From contig NZ_JACJOG010000006.1 in assembly GCF_014695375.1 (NCBI RefSeq), positions 124,001 through 188,000 of the forward strand: a DNA stretch of 64,000 nt. The letters run 5' to 3'. The stretch is from Coleofasciculus sp. FACHB-T130 (GTDB lineage Bacteria; Cyanobacteriota; Cyanobacteriia; Cyanobacteriales; FACHB-T130). The notes under the pieces are model-generated. The model was given only the letters and a program-made list of their open reading frames with translations, was not told where the DNA came from and made no database searches. This document shows positions 1 to 10,859 of this stretch, piece by piece (within the stretch, counting starts at the first letter, position 1; each line of letters starts with the position of its first letter). Both the position numbers and the translations under genes were made by a program.

Positions 1-3000
1 GACATTAGCGGTGGGTTGGCTGTTGAGTTTAACTGTAAATGTGGCAGTACCTCCAGCTTCGGTGGTGTTGCCGCTGATCGGGGAAATAGTGAATCCAGGG
101 GTGTCATCGTTTTTGATGATGCCTGTGGCAGTAGTGTTGCCTAGATTGGCGTTGGTAGCACTGTTGAGTTTGACGCTGAAGGTTTCATCTTTCTCAAACT
201 TGTTGTCACCCGTGGCGTTAACCGTGATGGTTTTTGTTAAGGGGTCGCCCGGATTAAAGGTAAGGATGCCGTCGTTGTCGGTGTAGTCGCCGTCGGTTGT
301 GGCGGCGGTGCCGTCGTTGGTACTGTAGTTGACCGTAATTGGCTGGTCGCTGGGGTTGGAAAGGGACACGGTGAAGGTGTAGGCGGTGGTGCCAGTATTG
401 CCTTCGCTTTGAGTAACGGTGGCTGGTGCGATAGAGACGATGGGTTGAGAATCGTCGTTGGTGATGATGGCGGTACTGGCGTTCGCCTCTGGGTTAACGG
501 TGGCGTTGGTAGCATTGTTGAGTTTGACGCTGAAGGTTTCATCTTTCTCAAACTTGTTGTCACCCTTGACGTTAATCGTGATGGTTTTAGTTAAGGGGTC
601 GCCCGGATTGAAGGTAAGGATGCCGTCGTTGTCGACGTAGTCGCCGTCTGTGGTGGTGGCGGTGCCGTCGTTGGTACTGTAGTTGACCGTAATTGGCTGG
701 TCACTGGGGTTGGAGAGGGACACGGTGAAGGTGTAGGCGCTGGTTCCTGTGGTGCCTTCGCTTTGAGTAACAGTGGCTGGTGTGATGGAGACGGTGGGTT
801 TGGCATCGTCGTTAATAACCGTTACCTGTGCTGTACCTGTAGTAATCGTCGAACTTGCGGGGGCAAGTGTTAGGTTCGGTTTACTCAGGGTGACATTGAT
901 GGTTTCATCTTGCTCAAATATTGTGTCACCCAAAACATCTAGGTTGATTGTTTTGGTTGTCTCGCCAACTCCAAAGCTAAGCGTGCCGGAAAGGGCAGTT
1001 GTCCCACCTGTAACCAGTATGTTGTTGTAGTCAATGCCATTGGTTGCGGTTCCACCAATTCCATAATCAACGGTACTGGCTACCCCAATTCCGCCGCTGC
1101 GCGTGACAGTAAAGGTAGCAGTTTGCTTACCAGTGTCACCTTCAATCAAAGTTGGGTAAGCAGTAGTAATCGCGTATTGAATCGGGTCGTTGGATGCGAT
1201 CGCTACCGTAGCATTGTTCTTAGCAGCATCAATGGTGTAACCTGCACCCGTCGCCAAGTTTAGCCGCAGCGTTTCGGCTAACTCTGGCAAAGTATCATCA
1301 ACAGCAGTAAGAGTAACATTGACAAAACTCTGCCCATTTGGAATCACCACGGACAAACCGCCGCTACTGAGATTGTAGTCGCTTGCGATCGCAGTGCTGC
1401 TACCATCAACAGCAAGATTCACTGTCAAATCGCCCGTTGTGTTGCCAGTCCGGGTAATCTGGTAAGTTCCAGTATTTGCGCCTGCTTCTGCTGCATCAGC
1501 ATCTATCGCCTGTATGCTAACTGTCGGTGTTCCAGAATTGACGGTAATTTGAAAGGTTTGCACTACTGAGGTATCGATACCACCGTTAGCAGTGCCACCA
1601 TTGTCCTTAACTTGGACTGCAACTGTGGCTGTAGTAGCTGTCGCAATTGTTGCAGCAGGAGTATAAGTAAGATTACCTGTCAGCGGGTCAATTTTTGGTG
1701 CAGAGGCGAAGATACCAGGGTTGCTAGTGACGTTGACGATGTAGTTGTCGATGCTTTGACTTGATTCGTTGGCAGCACCCGGATTAAACCCACTCGCCCA
1801 GCCAGTGACAGTTTGCGCCCCTGTCCCAGCTGCGATACTTTGATTGCCACCAAGTGTGAAACTGGGGGCATCGTTTACTGGGTTAATAATAATACTGACT
1901 GTTTCAGCATCAATGCTGAAGGAAGATGCGCCGCCACCCGCCCCAGGGTTTACTCCAGTTTTACCGCTAGTGAGTCCGTCAGAAGCATCCCAAGCGCGGA
2001 AGGTAATGCCTGAAGTGACAGTACCGTTAAAATCGGCATTAGGGAGAAAACGGATGAGATCGCTTGTTGTATCTTTTAGTACGGTAGCAGCCGCAGCAGA
2101 CACCGCAAAGTTATTCCAGCTACTTCCGCCATCAGTAGAATACTGCCAAGTGCCGTTGGTATTATCCACCCCAATTACAGCAATTCCCTCGACTGCACCT
2201 GCATCTGCATCGGTGATAGGATTGCTGCCAGCACCGCTAGCAATAATTTCAGAAACCAGAGTCCCCTTGTTGCTGGCGAGGGCAACATCTTCATTAATTG
2301 CTGTTAGTACCGGACTCCCAGCATTATTTAACACCGGGGCATCATTGGCTGGGGTGACGGTAATTGGTATCGTCTTGATATTGCTAGTAGCTGCACCATC
2401 GTTAGCTGTAATCTTGAGCGTGTCGCTACCATTAAAGTCTTGCTTGCCTTTGTATAGCAGTCCGTTTGTGGCGGCTAAGTTAGCGTTAATCTTGCTTTGA
2501 CTGCCTGTCAGGGTGACAGTTCCCGTGCCGTTGCCATTGACTGTTAACCCAGTAGAGTTGACTGTCAAAGCACCATTGTTGACTTCTAGAGTGACGGTGA
2601 TAGCAGTATTTCCCGCATCCACGTCAAATACGCTAACTCCTGCGATCGATAAATCGGTATCTTCAGCAACTGTTTGGGGTGCAAAGCTGCTGTTAGTTGT
2701 AATTGAGACATCTGATAACTTTACTTTGGCGCTGGCAGAGGTAGTACCATCCCCGAAGAAAATGAAGTTAGGGGTTTCATAGGGATCGATAGGCCCCACC
2801 CCCACCCAAGCAGTGTAATCCCGCAGCTTACCGCTAAGGATGGTAGTGCCGCCTGTTGAGAGAGTGTAAGTATCGCCAAGAACTGTCAGCTGGTAGGGAA
2901 TTAAACCCGCAGTAGTGTTGAAGGTAGCGCCTTCAGCATGGGTGAACAGAAGTTGGTTGTTGCTGGCAGAAGGATTTGTACTTGGATCTGTCTGAGTTGT

Positions 3001-4977
3001 GCCATCTTCCTGCGCCCAGATTTCGTCATCCCAAAATCCTAATTCGATGCCTTTTTTGTCGCTGCTAAGGACTATGATGCTGAAACCAGCTCTATCGGCA
3101 ATGCCATCGCCGTTTTTATCCGCTGTGCTCGTCGTATGATCTTCTGAGAGAACTTGGGCAGTGAAGCTGACGGTGTAACCAGTAGTGCGATCCAGGTTCG
3201 GCACGCTGTTAGGAGAATAGCCCGCATAAGTGCCTGAGTCGGCAGTGGTATCCAAGGTAGTTGCGCCACCGGAGGCACTTTGCGTTGCACTACCAACGGG
3301 AATGTATGTAAATCCTTGAGTGTCGGGCGTGGTATTTAACGAACCATCGTATTTAATTACTGAAGCACCAATAATCGGCGCATCGTTGACAGATGTAACG
3401 TTGATGGTTTCAGTAACAGCGGTGCTGGTGCCACCATCGCCATCGGTAACGACAAAGCGGACGGTGCGAGGAGTGGTGCTGGGGTTCTCTGAGGCGTTCT
3501 GATAGGTGATGTTTTGCAGCAGTGCAGTAGCGGCGGCGGGTATGGCGTTGGCGTTGAAAGTGACGACTAGAGGAGTGGTGCCAGTCCCGCCTGTGAAGGT
3601 GCCGATTTGCACTCCGCCGTATTTGACAATTGTGCCATCTAGCCCAATTTGCCCTGCACCGTTACCTTGGTTGCGAATTGCTAAACGGTCGGATGCCGTG
3701 CCACCTGCCGTAAAATCTACTGTCAGCTTCCCGGTGTCAAAGTTGAGGGAGTCGCTATCTGTGACAGTGGCGGTGCTATTAATGACGGTAGCAGCTGCAT
3801 TTTCGGTGTAAGGCACAGGTGCAACTGTGAGAGCAATCGCCGGCGCAATGTTGGTGTTGGCGATCGTGTGGCTTCCTAAACCATTGAAGGTGTCTTGGGC
3901 GAACCCATCCCATTGAACGCTGGGATCAAATGGATCGAAAGGACTTGGATCTCCAGTTGTTACGTTACTCTTACGGCGCAGGGTATTATTTTGGGTACTG
4001 GTAAGCCCATTACCCCATTCTGTGCCAGGGTCGTTGCCAATTTGACCAATCGAGTCAATGATGGTTGCACCCTTACGCAGCACAACCGCATCGTCCCCGT
4101 TGTACCAGCCATTAAAATTGTTGGTTTGATCGGCTTGACCCAGAATGCTAAGGGCAGCATTAGCTTGTGCTAAAACAAATACATCCTTATCTGCTACTAT
4201 GCCGCTCAAGTTGATAGTTAGAGTCGGGCTAGTGCTACCGTTTGCATAAAAGTCTACGGCGTAACCTGCTGCGGCTAAGTTAATTGCTGCCCCAGTACCG
4301 TTATAAAATTCAAGAGCTTTATTGTTGCTGCTACCTTCAACATACTCTGAGATGAACAGATCGCTTGGCAGGACTGAAGTATAAGTTGCGATCGCTGCTC
4401 CCCCAAACACCAGAGAAGTTTCTATCTGCCCTGTAGCAACTTCCAAATCCCAGTCACCGCCCAAAGCTGCGCTGCCTGTCAAGTCAACCGAAGCGGCAAT
4501 GTCAGCACCTGTTAGCTGACTGAGTTGTTGCACAAAAGCTGCACCGACTTCCCCTGCTGCTACATCGCAACCGTAGAGAAGGATGTCAGCATCAGGGGTT
4601 AAAGCATTTGCCCACTGCTGTAACTGGCTAGTGTATGCTTCTAGGTTGCTTGAATTCAGTCGGGTTGACCCCAGTTGCAAAGTGCCTTGTGTGCCGTGGG
4701 AAACTATGTGAACGCTGGCGATATCGCTGCGTCCCGCCAGCACTTGTGCGATCTGCGCTACTCCATCCTGCATTGGGTTCAGGATAAATACTTCCGTCCC
4801 CGGTTCCACACCAGCAGCGAGACTCTGGTAATTCTCAACTGTAGAGTCAATGAAGACTATCTTTTGTACTCGCTGGGTGGGAGAAGTCTCTACCACTGAA
4901 GAGTTTTCACCAGCAATGCCCTGACCAGCTTGGTTTGATTGTTGATTTGAGGAGGAATGATTCCAAAAGTCTTGCAT
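1..4977 (-). CDS. Giant DUF4347 / lamin-tail / Calx-beta surface protein, C-terminus off the left edge
   Basis: A continuous open frame starts at an ATG at 4977 ([13 protein letters not shown]) and is still open at base 1, so at least 1659 residues. An in-frame TGA lies just upstream of the ATG, so the start is firm. Residues about 35-200 match the DUF4347 domain ([39 protein letters not shown]). They are followed by a lamin-tail-like domain ([22 protein letters not shown]), a LamG-like beta domain near residues 560-740 and cadherin-like segments. At least four Calx-beta repeats occupy the last 500 residues ([13 protein letters not shown] at the edge). The last complete Calx-beta units are near-identical 118-residue copies. 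There is no classical signal peptide; DUF4347 proteins are often exported by type I systems, but no secretion signal is visible because the C-terminus is missing. Probable cell-surface or secreted adhesion-type protein; the exact role is unknown. Confidence 0.88.
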   Translation of the reverse strand, partial: MQDFWNHSSSNQQSNQAGQGIAGENSSVVETSPTQRVQKIVFIDSTVENYQSLAAGVEPGTEVFILNPMQDGVAQIAQVLAGRSDIASVHIVSHGTQGTLQLGSTRLNSSNLEAYTSQLQQWANALTPDADILLYGCDVAAGEVGAAFVQQLSQLTGADIAASVDLTGSAALGGDWDLEVATGQIETSLVFGGAAIATYTSVLPSDLFISEYVEGSSNNKALEFYNGTGAAINLAAAGYAVDFYANGSTSPTLTINLSGIVADKDVFVLAQANAALSILGQADQTNNFNGWYNGDDAVVLRKGATIIDSIGQIGNDPGTEWGNGLTSTQNNTLRRKSNVTTGDPSPFDPFDPSVQWDGFAQDTFNGLGSHTIANTNIAPAIALTVAPVPYTENAAATVINSTATVTDSDSLNFDTGKLTVDFTAGGTASDRLAIRNQGNGAGQIGLDGTIVKYGGVQIGTFTGGTGTTPLVVTFNANAIPAAATALLQNITYQNASENPSTTPRTVRFVVTDGDGGTSTAVTETINVTSVNDAPIIGASVIKYDGSLNTTPDTQGFTYIPVGSATQSASGGATTLDTTADSGTYAGYSPNSVPNLDRTTGYTVSFTAQVLSEDHTTSTADKNGDGIADRAGFSIIVLSSDKKGIELGFWDDEIWAQEDGTTQTDPSTNPSASNNQLLFTHAEGATFNTTAGLIPYQLTVLGDTYTLSTGGTTILSGKLRDYTAWVGVGPIDPYETPNFIFFGDGTTSASAKVKLSDVSITTNSSFAPQTVAEDTDLSIAGVSVFDVDAGNTAITVTLEVNNGALTVNSTGLTVNGNGTGTVTLTGSQSKINANLAATNGLLYKGKQDFNGSDTLKITANDGAATSNIKTIPITVTPANDAPVLNNAGSPVLTAINEDVALASNKGTLVSEIIASGAGSNPITDADAGAVEGIAVIGVDNTNGTWQYSTDGGSSWNNFAVSAAAATVLKDTTSDLIRFLPNADFNGTVTSGITFRAWDASDGLTSGKTGVNPGAGGGASSFSIDAETVSIIINPVNDAPSFTLGGNQSIAAGTGAQTVTGWASGFNPGAANESSQSIDNYIVNVTSNPGIFASAPKIDPLTGNLTYTPAATIATATTATVAVQVKDNGGTANGGIDTSVVQTFQITVNSGTPTVSIQAIDADAAEAGANTGTYQITRTGNTTGDLTVNLAVDGSSTAIASDYNLSSGGLSVVIPNGQSFVNVTLTAVDDTLPELAETLRLNLATGAGYTIDAAKNNATVAIASNDPIQYAITTAYPTLIEGDTGKQTATFTVTRSGGIGVASTVDYGIGGTATNGIDYNNILVTGGTTALSGTLSFGVGETTKTINLDVLGDTIFEQDETINVTLSKPNLTLAPASSTITTGTAQVTVINDDAKPTVSITPATVTQSEGTTGTSAYTFTVSLSNPSDQPITVNYSTNDGTATTTDGDYVDNDGILTFNPGDPLTKTITINVKGDNKFEKDETFSVKLNNATNATVNPEANASTAIITNDDSQPIVSIAPATVTQSEGNTGTTAYTFTVSLSNPSDQPITVNYSTNDGTAATTDGDYTDNDGILTFNPGDPLTKTITVNATGDNKFEKDETFSVKLNSATNANLGNTTATGIIKNDDTPGFTISPISGNTTEAGGTATFTVKLNSQPTANV
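151..815 (-). repeat. Two tandem near-identical 354-bp Calx-beta-coding repeats
   Basis: The block from 151 (GTTGGTAGCA, TGTTGAGTTTGACGCTGAAG) recurs at 505, a period of 354 bp, equal to 118 codons. Similarity stays high for roughly 300 bp in each copy, including silent positions, which points to recent duplication or gene conversion inside the coding frame. The period is a multiple of three, so copy number can change without breaking the frame. Confidence 0.85.
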
Positions 4978-5515
4978 GATGAGGTTTGGGTGTAAATATC
5001 AATGGTTGAGATAAGTAGAGACACCAGATCGATCGCCAGCGTGTCGCTCAATAACGTAGAGAAAGCCGTCAGTTTGTAGATATTCAGGTCGCCAATAGCT
5101 GGTGAACTGAATTAATCTCAGTAGATGCTGTCATATAGTTTCCAGAAATTTTGATAAACTAGCGTTTTTAGCCTCAATTATCGAAATTCCTGTAAATATC
5201 TGGCTAGAGAGGACATTTTGTTGATAAAGGTGTATCGAGCGAGGACAAATGCAAACAATCTCAAAATTGCATTGCTTGGAAAAGTTATAGTGTAGTCTTT
5301 AGCACATTTCAATTCTTTCTGTACTTATTTGACAATTTAATTGTTTACTACTTTAGGAAGATGAAAAAATTTTGACAAAAACTTTATAAAAAATTCATTG
5401 TCACTTTATCTCTGCTTTATATAACTTTTTCTTATAGAGGTTTAGATCCGTAAACCCTAACCAGAACGATGTCCGATTACGGTCAACAGATGATTACCAA
5501 TTGCTTGTTACTTAG
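4978..5515. other. Intergenic region, no gene seen
   Basis: AT-rich 538-bp spacer between two minus-strand genes. It should hold the promoter of the DUF4347 gene and the end of the nuclease transcript. A short imperfect stem (AGGTTTA / TAAACCCT, about 5438-5458) lies downstream of the nuclease stop, but it has no convincing U-tract. I see no ORF, tRNA or mobile-element signature here. Confidence 0.5.
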
Positions 5516-8500
5516 CTAGATTGTGGTGAAATCACTGCTGGTAAGGGTGTTTGCTTGCACTCCAGTAAGCGTCGCTAATAGTTCTCCTGTGTTTGCAATC
5601 CTGATTAAAGTATCGTTTGCATTCGCACCCGTCCCTTGGGTAATCGTGAGATACTCCAACTTCAAACCATCGGACAATACAATTAGGTCTTGAGGATCGG
5701 TGAAGTCAAGAATGGTGTTTGCGCCGCTGTTATTGGATAAAACAAAGCGATCGCTACCATTACCGCCGAAGAGTGTATTTTGACCAATCCCACCATTAAG
5801 CCAGTCATCACCGTCGCCACCGGCGAGGTAATCGTTTCCTTCTCCACCTAATAGAGTGTCCTTGCCAATCCCGCCACGCAGCAAGTCATCGCCACCCAAT
5901 CCTTCTAACGTATCATTGCCACCTTGACCGTTAATAACATCGTTAGAAGCATCAAAACCTTGGGTGTTGTTATCCAAATCGTTAAGGAAAGCGACGGTAT
6001 TTTTGTTGAAAATCTGTTTGAGCTCCTCGTTAGCGTTAGCAATTTCAAAGCTTTTCTGAATCTGCGTTTGTCCGTTAAAGAGAATATTGCCGATGTCTAC
6101 CGACGCACCTGTAGATTGTTGGAGGTTATTGAAATCTTGGAGGGTAAAATTTTTCAAGATAACCTTCGTGTTATCAACGCCATCGAATGCGATCGCTAAA
6201 TCGCTACCCGTTTGAGTTAAAAGTAGATTGTTGGCAGTTAGACCAGCCCCTTCAAATTTGAGGGTATCGACTTCAGAAATTATCTCTGCGGATGGATGAT
6301 TTCCCGTTCCTACGCCACCGAAATCTGTAATTGTGTCGATGCCATCGCCGCTGCGAATTACAAAAATATCTTGGTCTCCACCGCCGGTGAGGATATCATT
6401 TCCTTGCAGTCCGATCAGGGTATCGTTCCCCGCTTTCCCATCAATACGATTATTACTATTACTGCCTATCAAGGTATTAGAACTTGCGTTGCCATTGATT
6501 GGTAAGGTAAAACGGGCGACTAGCGGATCGTGGTCGCTATCTTGAGTAGCAAACTCGGCATTGAGATGCACAACATCAATTTCTGCCGTCGAGTTGAGAT
6601 TTTTACTGACTAAAATGTGGTCAAGCGCTTGAGAATTCCCTTCAAAAATGTAGGTATATTGTTCGTTCTTCGGCAAAGTATCAATCAAGTTCGTGAGGTC
6701 GTTACCTTTTAATACTTCTAACGGCTTTGAGAACTGAAAATCATTAAAATCCCCCAGGACTATGACATTGGCATTGGGGTCAATTGCTAGCAGGCTATCG
6801 ACAAAGTTATTAACGGTAGCGGCTTGTTGTAGACGTTGCGCTTCTGAAGTGAGTGTTGGCGGTTGAGAACTTCCGAAAAGAGGTTGATCGCCACCTTTGG
6901 AGTTGAAGTGGTTGCCGATGACAAATACTTGATTGCCCTTGAAGAGAAACTCCCCAACCAAAGGCTTGCGACTGTTGGCAAAAGCGTCACCATTGGAAAG
7001 GTTAGTGTCAAGAATGCGACCCGGACTAGCGGAAAGTTCTACGCCATCTGTGCCGCTATTTACGGTGGTGTTGGTTATGGAGGTGCCGCCAGGACGGTCT
7101 ACAAACTCAACGCGATTCGGGTTGAAGAGGAAGCCGACGCGGATATTCCCCCCCGGTTGACCGCCATCTTGGTCGTCTACCGGATTAATTTGACGGTACT
7201 GGTAAGTTGCACCACCCATAGATGCGATCGCATCTATTAGGGTTTGGTAAGTTTGGTTAGCATCAACGACACTATCATTTGTGGCACCATTGTTGTCTTG
7301 GATTTCCTCCAAGCTAATAATGTCTGGTAATTTGAGGTTGTTGATAACAATATTCGCAAGGCTGCTAAATTTAGCGTTATCATCAGCAGGATTGAGATTC
7401 TCGACGTTAAAACTAGCAACCGTCAACTGGTCAGCACTTCCTGTTAATGCAGTTGTTTCCCGTGCTAAATTTCCCGAAATGACGTTAGGTAAAGGTGCAG
7501 TGTTGAGAAGCTTATAATTGCCAAAGCTGTAGTCGATGACGCCAGTGATGGAACCAGCGAAGGTGTCGCCCACATTTACTTGAGGTTCACCGTTAATAAT
7601 GGCATCGTCGATAATAATCCGTTCCGGGTTAAAATCCCCCGGCTGAACTACGATACCGCCCCTGTCCGTTCGGGTGCTAGCATTCACACCATTGTCAGCC
7701 AGGACGGGAATTTCACCAAAATCATTGGTAGGCCCTACCGCTACCGCATTATTCACCTGCACCCGCATTCCTTCTAGGCTTTCGTAGAAGTCAATGCCGT
7801 CTTGCGCCGGGTTGAATATACCTAATCCATCATCAATCACTTGAGTTGGAATCGTGCGTCCGCCCTCACCCAAAATAGTGCTACTAGGTAAAGGATTGCC
7901 CTTGGAAATTGTTGCAATCCCTGCATTCCCCACAATAATTTGAGTTGTGGAGAGACTGCTGCTATCAGAACCGCTAGGAATGAATTCATCAACAATCCCG
8001 CTAACCAGAATAGAGTCCCCAATACTGACTTTGGGGGTTATCCAAGTGAGGACGAAAATCCCCTCGGAGGTAGCATCATTCGTGTCCGGATTAGGATCTT
8101 GCAGATAAAATCCATTTGACTTTACTGCGGTGACGATACCAGGGACTTTGGAAACCAACTGACCCACCAATGGCGATGTATGGCTAGCACCTTGAATGTC
8201 ATGGATGCGAATATTACCAGCTTCTAGTTCGTCGTCAGTTACGGTTACGGTAATTGTGCCGCTAATATATTGGGTTGCAGAAGCTGTTAATGTCACCGTC
8301 TGAGAACCCTCTACAAACGGATCGTTCACCGCATCAATTGCGAAGGTTGCTGATGCCTGATTTGCTGGAATGGTTACAGTTGTCGCAACGGTAGCTTCGC
8401 TGGTGTCGCTGCTGAGTAAGTTAATCGTGAGTGACTTTGATAAGTCTCCGGTTCGGGTAACAGTTCCAGTGGCAGCACCTGCACCCGCAGCTTCTGAGAA

Positions 8501-9109
8501 GGTAGCGGAGTCAACCGTCAAACTAAGGGATTCTGTTATTTCGCTGCCAGTATTTGTCACTGTAAATGCACTACTGGGCATCGTCAACCGTTGGGTATTA
8601 TTGCCCGTCCAATTCGCTGGGTTGCTGATTTTTGCAAGTAACTCTCCTCTAGTTCCGGAAGTGCCGTTAGTAATGTTATAAGTTGCGTTATCAATTTCTG
8701 GGATAGATAGCGCCGTTAATCCGTTTGTTAATCCTGGCGGTAATGCAGAGTTATTGTTACTAGTTGCATTCTCTGCCCATGCCGAATCGTTACTATTAAT
8801 TGCATAAATAAAAGTGGGAGCTGTTGCCAAACCCTGGTAGGCAAGGATTTGATCTCCATCGCTTGAAAGTTTCATTGAACCAACACCCGGATTGACAATT
8901 TCGCCAACCGAGTAGTTTCTATTTGCTGTCCAAGTCAGGGTTCCTTCACCCTTTCTAAATTCGTTGCTGCTTTGCCAACCTTTATTTGTAAAGTGAATTG
9001 CAGTTCCAGAAGCAATATCTTTTAGCAAAACAAAGGCAAATTGATCGGGATCGTCAAAATTGAAACCGATAATGGCGATGTCACCAGCAGCAAGCGTTGT
9101 CGGAGCCAT
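5516..9109 (-). CDS. ExeM/NucH-type extracellular endonuclease with Calx-beta and RTX repeats
   Basis: 1197 residues. The N-terminus (LAAGDIAIIGFNFDDPDQF) is a beta domain found on cyanobacterial secreted proteins. A Calx-beta domain follows at about 195-290, then an OB-like segment (IRIHDIQGASHTSPLVGQ) typical of ExeM/NucH nucleases. The endonuclease/exonuclease/phosphatase domain spans about 556-868. Its motifs are VASFNVENLNP, ISLEEIQD (metal-binding Glu), VIGNHFNSKGG, VIVLGDFND, LDHILVS and SDHDPLVARF, so the catalytic residues are complete. Two RTX calcium-binding blocks (GGxGxDxLxG) lie at about 870-935 and 1053-1140, followed by a hydrophobic C-terminal tail, as in type I secretion substrates. 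It lacks a Sec signal peptide. Expected role: calcium-dependent secreted DNase, for phosphate scavenging or matrix DNA turnover. ATG at 9109, preceded by a weak AAGAGA. Confidence 0.92.
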   Translation of the reverse strand: MAPTTLAAGDIAIIGFNFDDPDQFAFVLLKDIASGTAIHFTNKGWQSSNEFRKGEGTLTWTANRNYSVGEIVNPGVGSMKLSSDGDQILAYQGLATAPTFIYAINSNDSAWAENATSNNNSALPPGLTNGLTALSIPEIDNATYNITNGTSGTRGELLAKISNPANWTGNNTQRLTMPSSAFTVTNTGSEITESLSLTVDSATFSEAAGAGAATGTVTRTGDLSKSLTINLLSSDTSEATVATTVTIPANQASATFAIDAVNDPFVEGSQTVTLTASATQYISGTITVTVTDDELEAGNIRIHDIQGASHTSPLVGQLVSKVPGIVTAVKSNGFYLQDPNPDTNDATSEGIFVLTWITPKVSIGDSILVSGIVDEFIPSGSDSSSLSTTQIIVGNAGIATISKGNPLPSSTILGEGGRTIPTQVIDDGLGIFNPAQDGIDFYESLEGMRVQVNNAVAVGPTNDFGEIPVLADNGVNASTRTDRGGIVVQPGDFNPERIIIDDAIINGEPQVNVGDTFAGSITGVIDYSFGNYKLLNTAPLPNVISGNLARETTALTGSADQLTVASFNVENLNPADDNAKFSSLANIVINNLKLPDIISLEEIQDNNGATNDSVVDANQTYQTLIDAIASMGGATYQYRQINPVDDQDGGQPGGNIRVGFLFNPNRVEFVDRPGGTSITNTTVNSGTDGVELSASPGRILDTNLSNGDAFANSRKPLVGEFLFKGNQVFVIGNHFNSKGGDQPLFGSSQPPTLTSEAQRLQQAATVNNFVDSLLAIDPNANVIVLGDFNDFQFSKPLEVLKGNDLTNLIDTLPKNEQYTYIFEGNSQALDHILVSKNLNSTAEIDVVHLNAEFATQDSDHDPLVARFTLPINGNASSNTLIGSNSNNRIDGKAGNDTLIGLQGNDILTGGGDQDIFVIRSGDGIDTITDFGGVGTGNHPSAEIISEVDTLKFEGAGLTANNLLLTQTGSDLAIAFDGVDNTKVILKNFTLQDFNNLQQSTGASVDIGNILFNGQTQIQKSFEIANANEELKQIFNKNTVAFLNDLDNNTQGFDASNDVINGQGGNDTLEGLGGDDLLRGGIGKDTLLGGEGNDYLAGGDGDDWLNGGIGQNTLFGGNGSDRFVLSNNSGANTILDFTDPQDLIVLSDGLKLEYLTITQGTGANANDTLIRIANTGELLATLTGVQANTLTSSDFTTI

Positions 9110-9161
9110 ATAAGTCTCTTTTCATTTTCAATGGTTGTCTAGAACTGTGAAGTCAAGTGGG

Positions 9162-9214
9162 AGTAGTATGGCGATCGCTAAATTCCATTTTTCAGGAGCG
9201 ATCGCCATACTACT
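9162..9214. repeat. Perfect 18-bp inverted repeat containing HIP1 motifs, upstream of the nuclease gene
   Basis: The left arm AGTAGTATGGCGATCGCT (9162-9179) and the right arm AGCGATCGCCATACTACT (9197-9214) are perfect reverse complements around a 17-nt loop. Each arm carries one HIP1 core. It lies 53-105 bp upstream of the nuclease ATG, so it is either in the 5' leader RNA of that gene or overlaps its promoter as an operator-like site. Confidence 0.8.
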
Positions 9215-9652
9215 GTTTCTTCACAGAGATTACTCTTTCCCTCGGCAGGTCAAATTGAGCCAACCTACTTGTGGTAAAACAGATACTTTGGCAAAATCTA
9301 TCTCTCCAGAAAATTGGTTGTTTGTAGCCAACATCATCAGCACTTATCTCAGTGCCAAGGGCAGGATTTCAAACTTTCCTTAGCCTAAATAGCGCCACCC
9401 TAAAGATATTCAGTTGATGTTAACAAACCCTGATAATTAATTCTAAGTATAAATTAAGCTGGGATGAAGTTGCCGTAAATTCACGCAATCTTCATAAACC
9501 ATCCTGGTACTAAGAAATCGCTATCTCTGTAGATATACTGAGAGCGGCAAAAAGTGGGCTAATACTTGTCGGCAACCACCCTCTATCTTGGGAGGGCGAA
9601 CCCTGCTGCGGGGCTACCTTAAAGTCAGACAGGGAGACCCCACCCCGTCTAC

Positions 9653-9791
9653 AGCAGGGTGGTTTCATACAATCCTTAGAAAATTTCGAGGCATTGCGAC
9701 ATTTTGTAGGGATATGGCAATCAAAAAGCCCCTACCGCCAACCAAAATCAACGTTACAGAATTTTCTTTTAATAAATGAAACCACCCTGCT
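9653..9791. mobile_element. MITE-like element with 16-bp perfect terminal inverted repeats
   Basis: AGCAGGGTGGTTTCAT (9653-9668) is repeated in perfect inverted form as ATGAAACCACCCTGCT (9776-9791), enclosing 107 bp without a coding frame. Size and structure fit a non-autonomous miniature element. A target-site duplication is not clear and only this copy is visible here, so a simple long hairpin is the alternative. Confidence 0.45.
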
Positions 9792-9857
9792 ACCGCTCCC
9801 CGTCCACAGCTACCGTGTATATACAAGTCTTCTTGAACTTGCAAGTCCCGTTTTGAT

Positions 9858-9882
9858 CCCCCAACCCCTGCTAAATTGGGGG
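9858..9882. repeat. Short palindromic repeat CCCCCAA...TTGGGGG
   Basis: CCCCCAA at 9858-9864 pairs with TTGGGGG at 9876-9882 around an 11-nt loop, 33 bp past the stop of the PPIase gene on the minus strand. This C/G palindrome resembles repeats common in cyanobacterial spacers. It has no U-tract on either strand, so terminator function is only possible. Confidence 0.45.
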
Positions 9883-9914
9883 GCAATCAATTTACATCAA
9901 CTTTGCCTTTAAAG

Positions 9915-10667
9915 TCACGCTGAATCCGAGACTGAAGACTCGATAAACTGTAATAAACCGACTTGTTGCATCCGCTCTTTGAGCCAGTTATTAAACATTT
10001 CGTCAATCAATCGACGGCGCATTTGTTCATCTAGCTGTGCTGGCAAGAACTTTTCAAGTCGAACGATTGCATACCACTCTTCCAGACGAGTAGGAGGCCA
10101 TAACTGTCCCGGCTGACTAATGGATAGCATTTTTGCGATCGCTGGATGCAAAGCACTCAAACTTACCGGGCCAATGACTCCCCCAGTGTGAGCTTCTGTT
10201 CCTTGGGAATATTCTCTAGCTAACTCTGCGAAAGATTGCTCTCCTTCCTGAATTCTAAAGTAGACTTCCTGGGCAATTCCCATATCTTTGGTACGAATTA
10301 AGGAACACACTACCTGGTCGAGACTCGCTTTGCGAGCGATAAAATAAGACTCGACCTTTGAACTCCAAGTAGCCATCTTAAACTTCTCTAGCAGCAAGGG
10401 TCGTACAGCTAAGTCTTCCAGTTGTTCTAAGGTCATGCCTTGGGATACCGCCCAAGCTTTTCGCGTTTCTGGGGAGGTGAGTTGGTGTTGCGCGGCAAAC
10501 TGCTCTACAGCCAATTGACGCTCTATATCTGTGCAAGAATAGAGCGCGATCGCTTCGTCAATAATAATCCCTTGCAAAAACTGGGGCAGCAACTGATAAC
10601 GGCTCAACAAAGACGGAATCTCATGTGCCTGAATTACCTGGCTGCCAACTTGAAAAATTTCCGCCAT
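9915..10667 (-). CDS. Parvulin-type peptidylprolyl isomerase
   Basis: I place the start at the ATG at 10667 (MAEIFQVGSQVIQAHEI), giving 250 residues. The frame opens further to a TTG at 10748, but those 27 residues look non-conserved. The N-terminal half is helical (SurA/PrsA-like chaperone part, with LLSRYQLLPQFLQ). The rotamase domain is in the second half (YFRIQEGEQSFAELAREYS, GGVIGPVSLSALHPAIAKML, YAIVRLEKFLPAQLDE). There is no signal peptide, so it is probably cytoplasmic. Proteins of this type often sit beside type I secretion genes in cyanobacteria; here the neighbour is a putative RTX substrate (the nuclease), but no transporter is in the window. Confidence 0.8.
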   Translation of the reverse strand: MAEIFQVGSQVIQAHEIPSLLSRYQLLPQFLQGIIIDEAIALYSCTDIERQLAVEQFAAQHQLTSPETRKAWAVSQGMTLEQLEDLAVRPLLLEKFKMATWSSKVESYFIARKASLDQVVCSLIRTKDMGIAQEVYFRIQEGEQSFAELAREYSQGTEAHTGGVIGPVSLSALHPAIAKMLSISQPGQLWPPTRLEEWYAIVRLEKFLPAQLDEQMRRRLIDEMFNNWLKERMQQVGLLQFIESSVSDSA

Positions 10668-10859
10668 CTCAAACGCAGCTACCCGCCTAGGTTTTCCCCG
10701 ATTGCATGAGTCACTCGGATTGGTTCTCAACTCTTTGCTACTGACCAAATCTTATAGCAGATTCGGTCGTTATCTTTACAGAAGTGTGGATTGAACTAGA
10801 GAATTGCCAGATGACGCAACTATTGTTTTGGCTGAAATCAACAGAGCAATTGGGATGAT

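Larger units (their letters stand above)
9110..9914. other. Repeat-rich intergenic region, no gene seen
   Basis: About 800 bp between the nuclease and the PPIase genes. It holds the 18-bp inverted repeat at 9162-9214, a 139-bp element with 16-bp terminal inverted repeats at 9653-9791, and a C5/G5 hairpin at 9858-9882. Short open frames in both strands overlap these repeats and show no protein-like composition. Confidence 0.6.

Noticed and set aside
4675-4899. 74-codon plus-strand open frame opposite the DUF4347 domain
   Set aside because: The minus-strand frame has clear domain motifs here; this is its shadow.
9135-9383. 82-codon open frame on the plus strand
   Set aside because: It spans the 18-bp palindrome, has no ribosome site and no protein-like pattern.
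10668-10748. N-terminal extension of the PPIase to a TTG at 10748
   Set aside because: The extra 27 residues look unlike the family, and an ATG is available at 10667.
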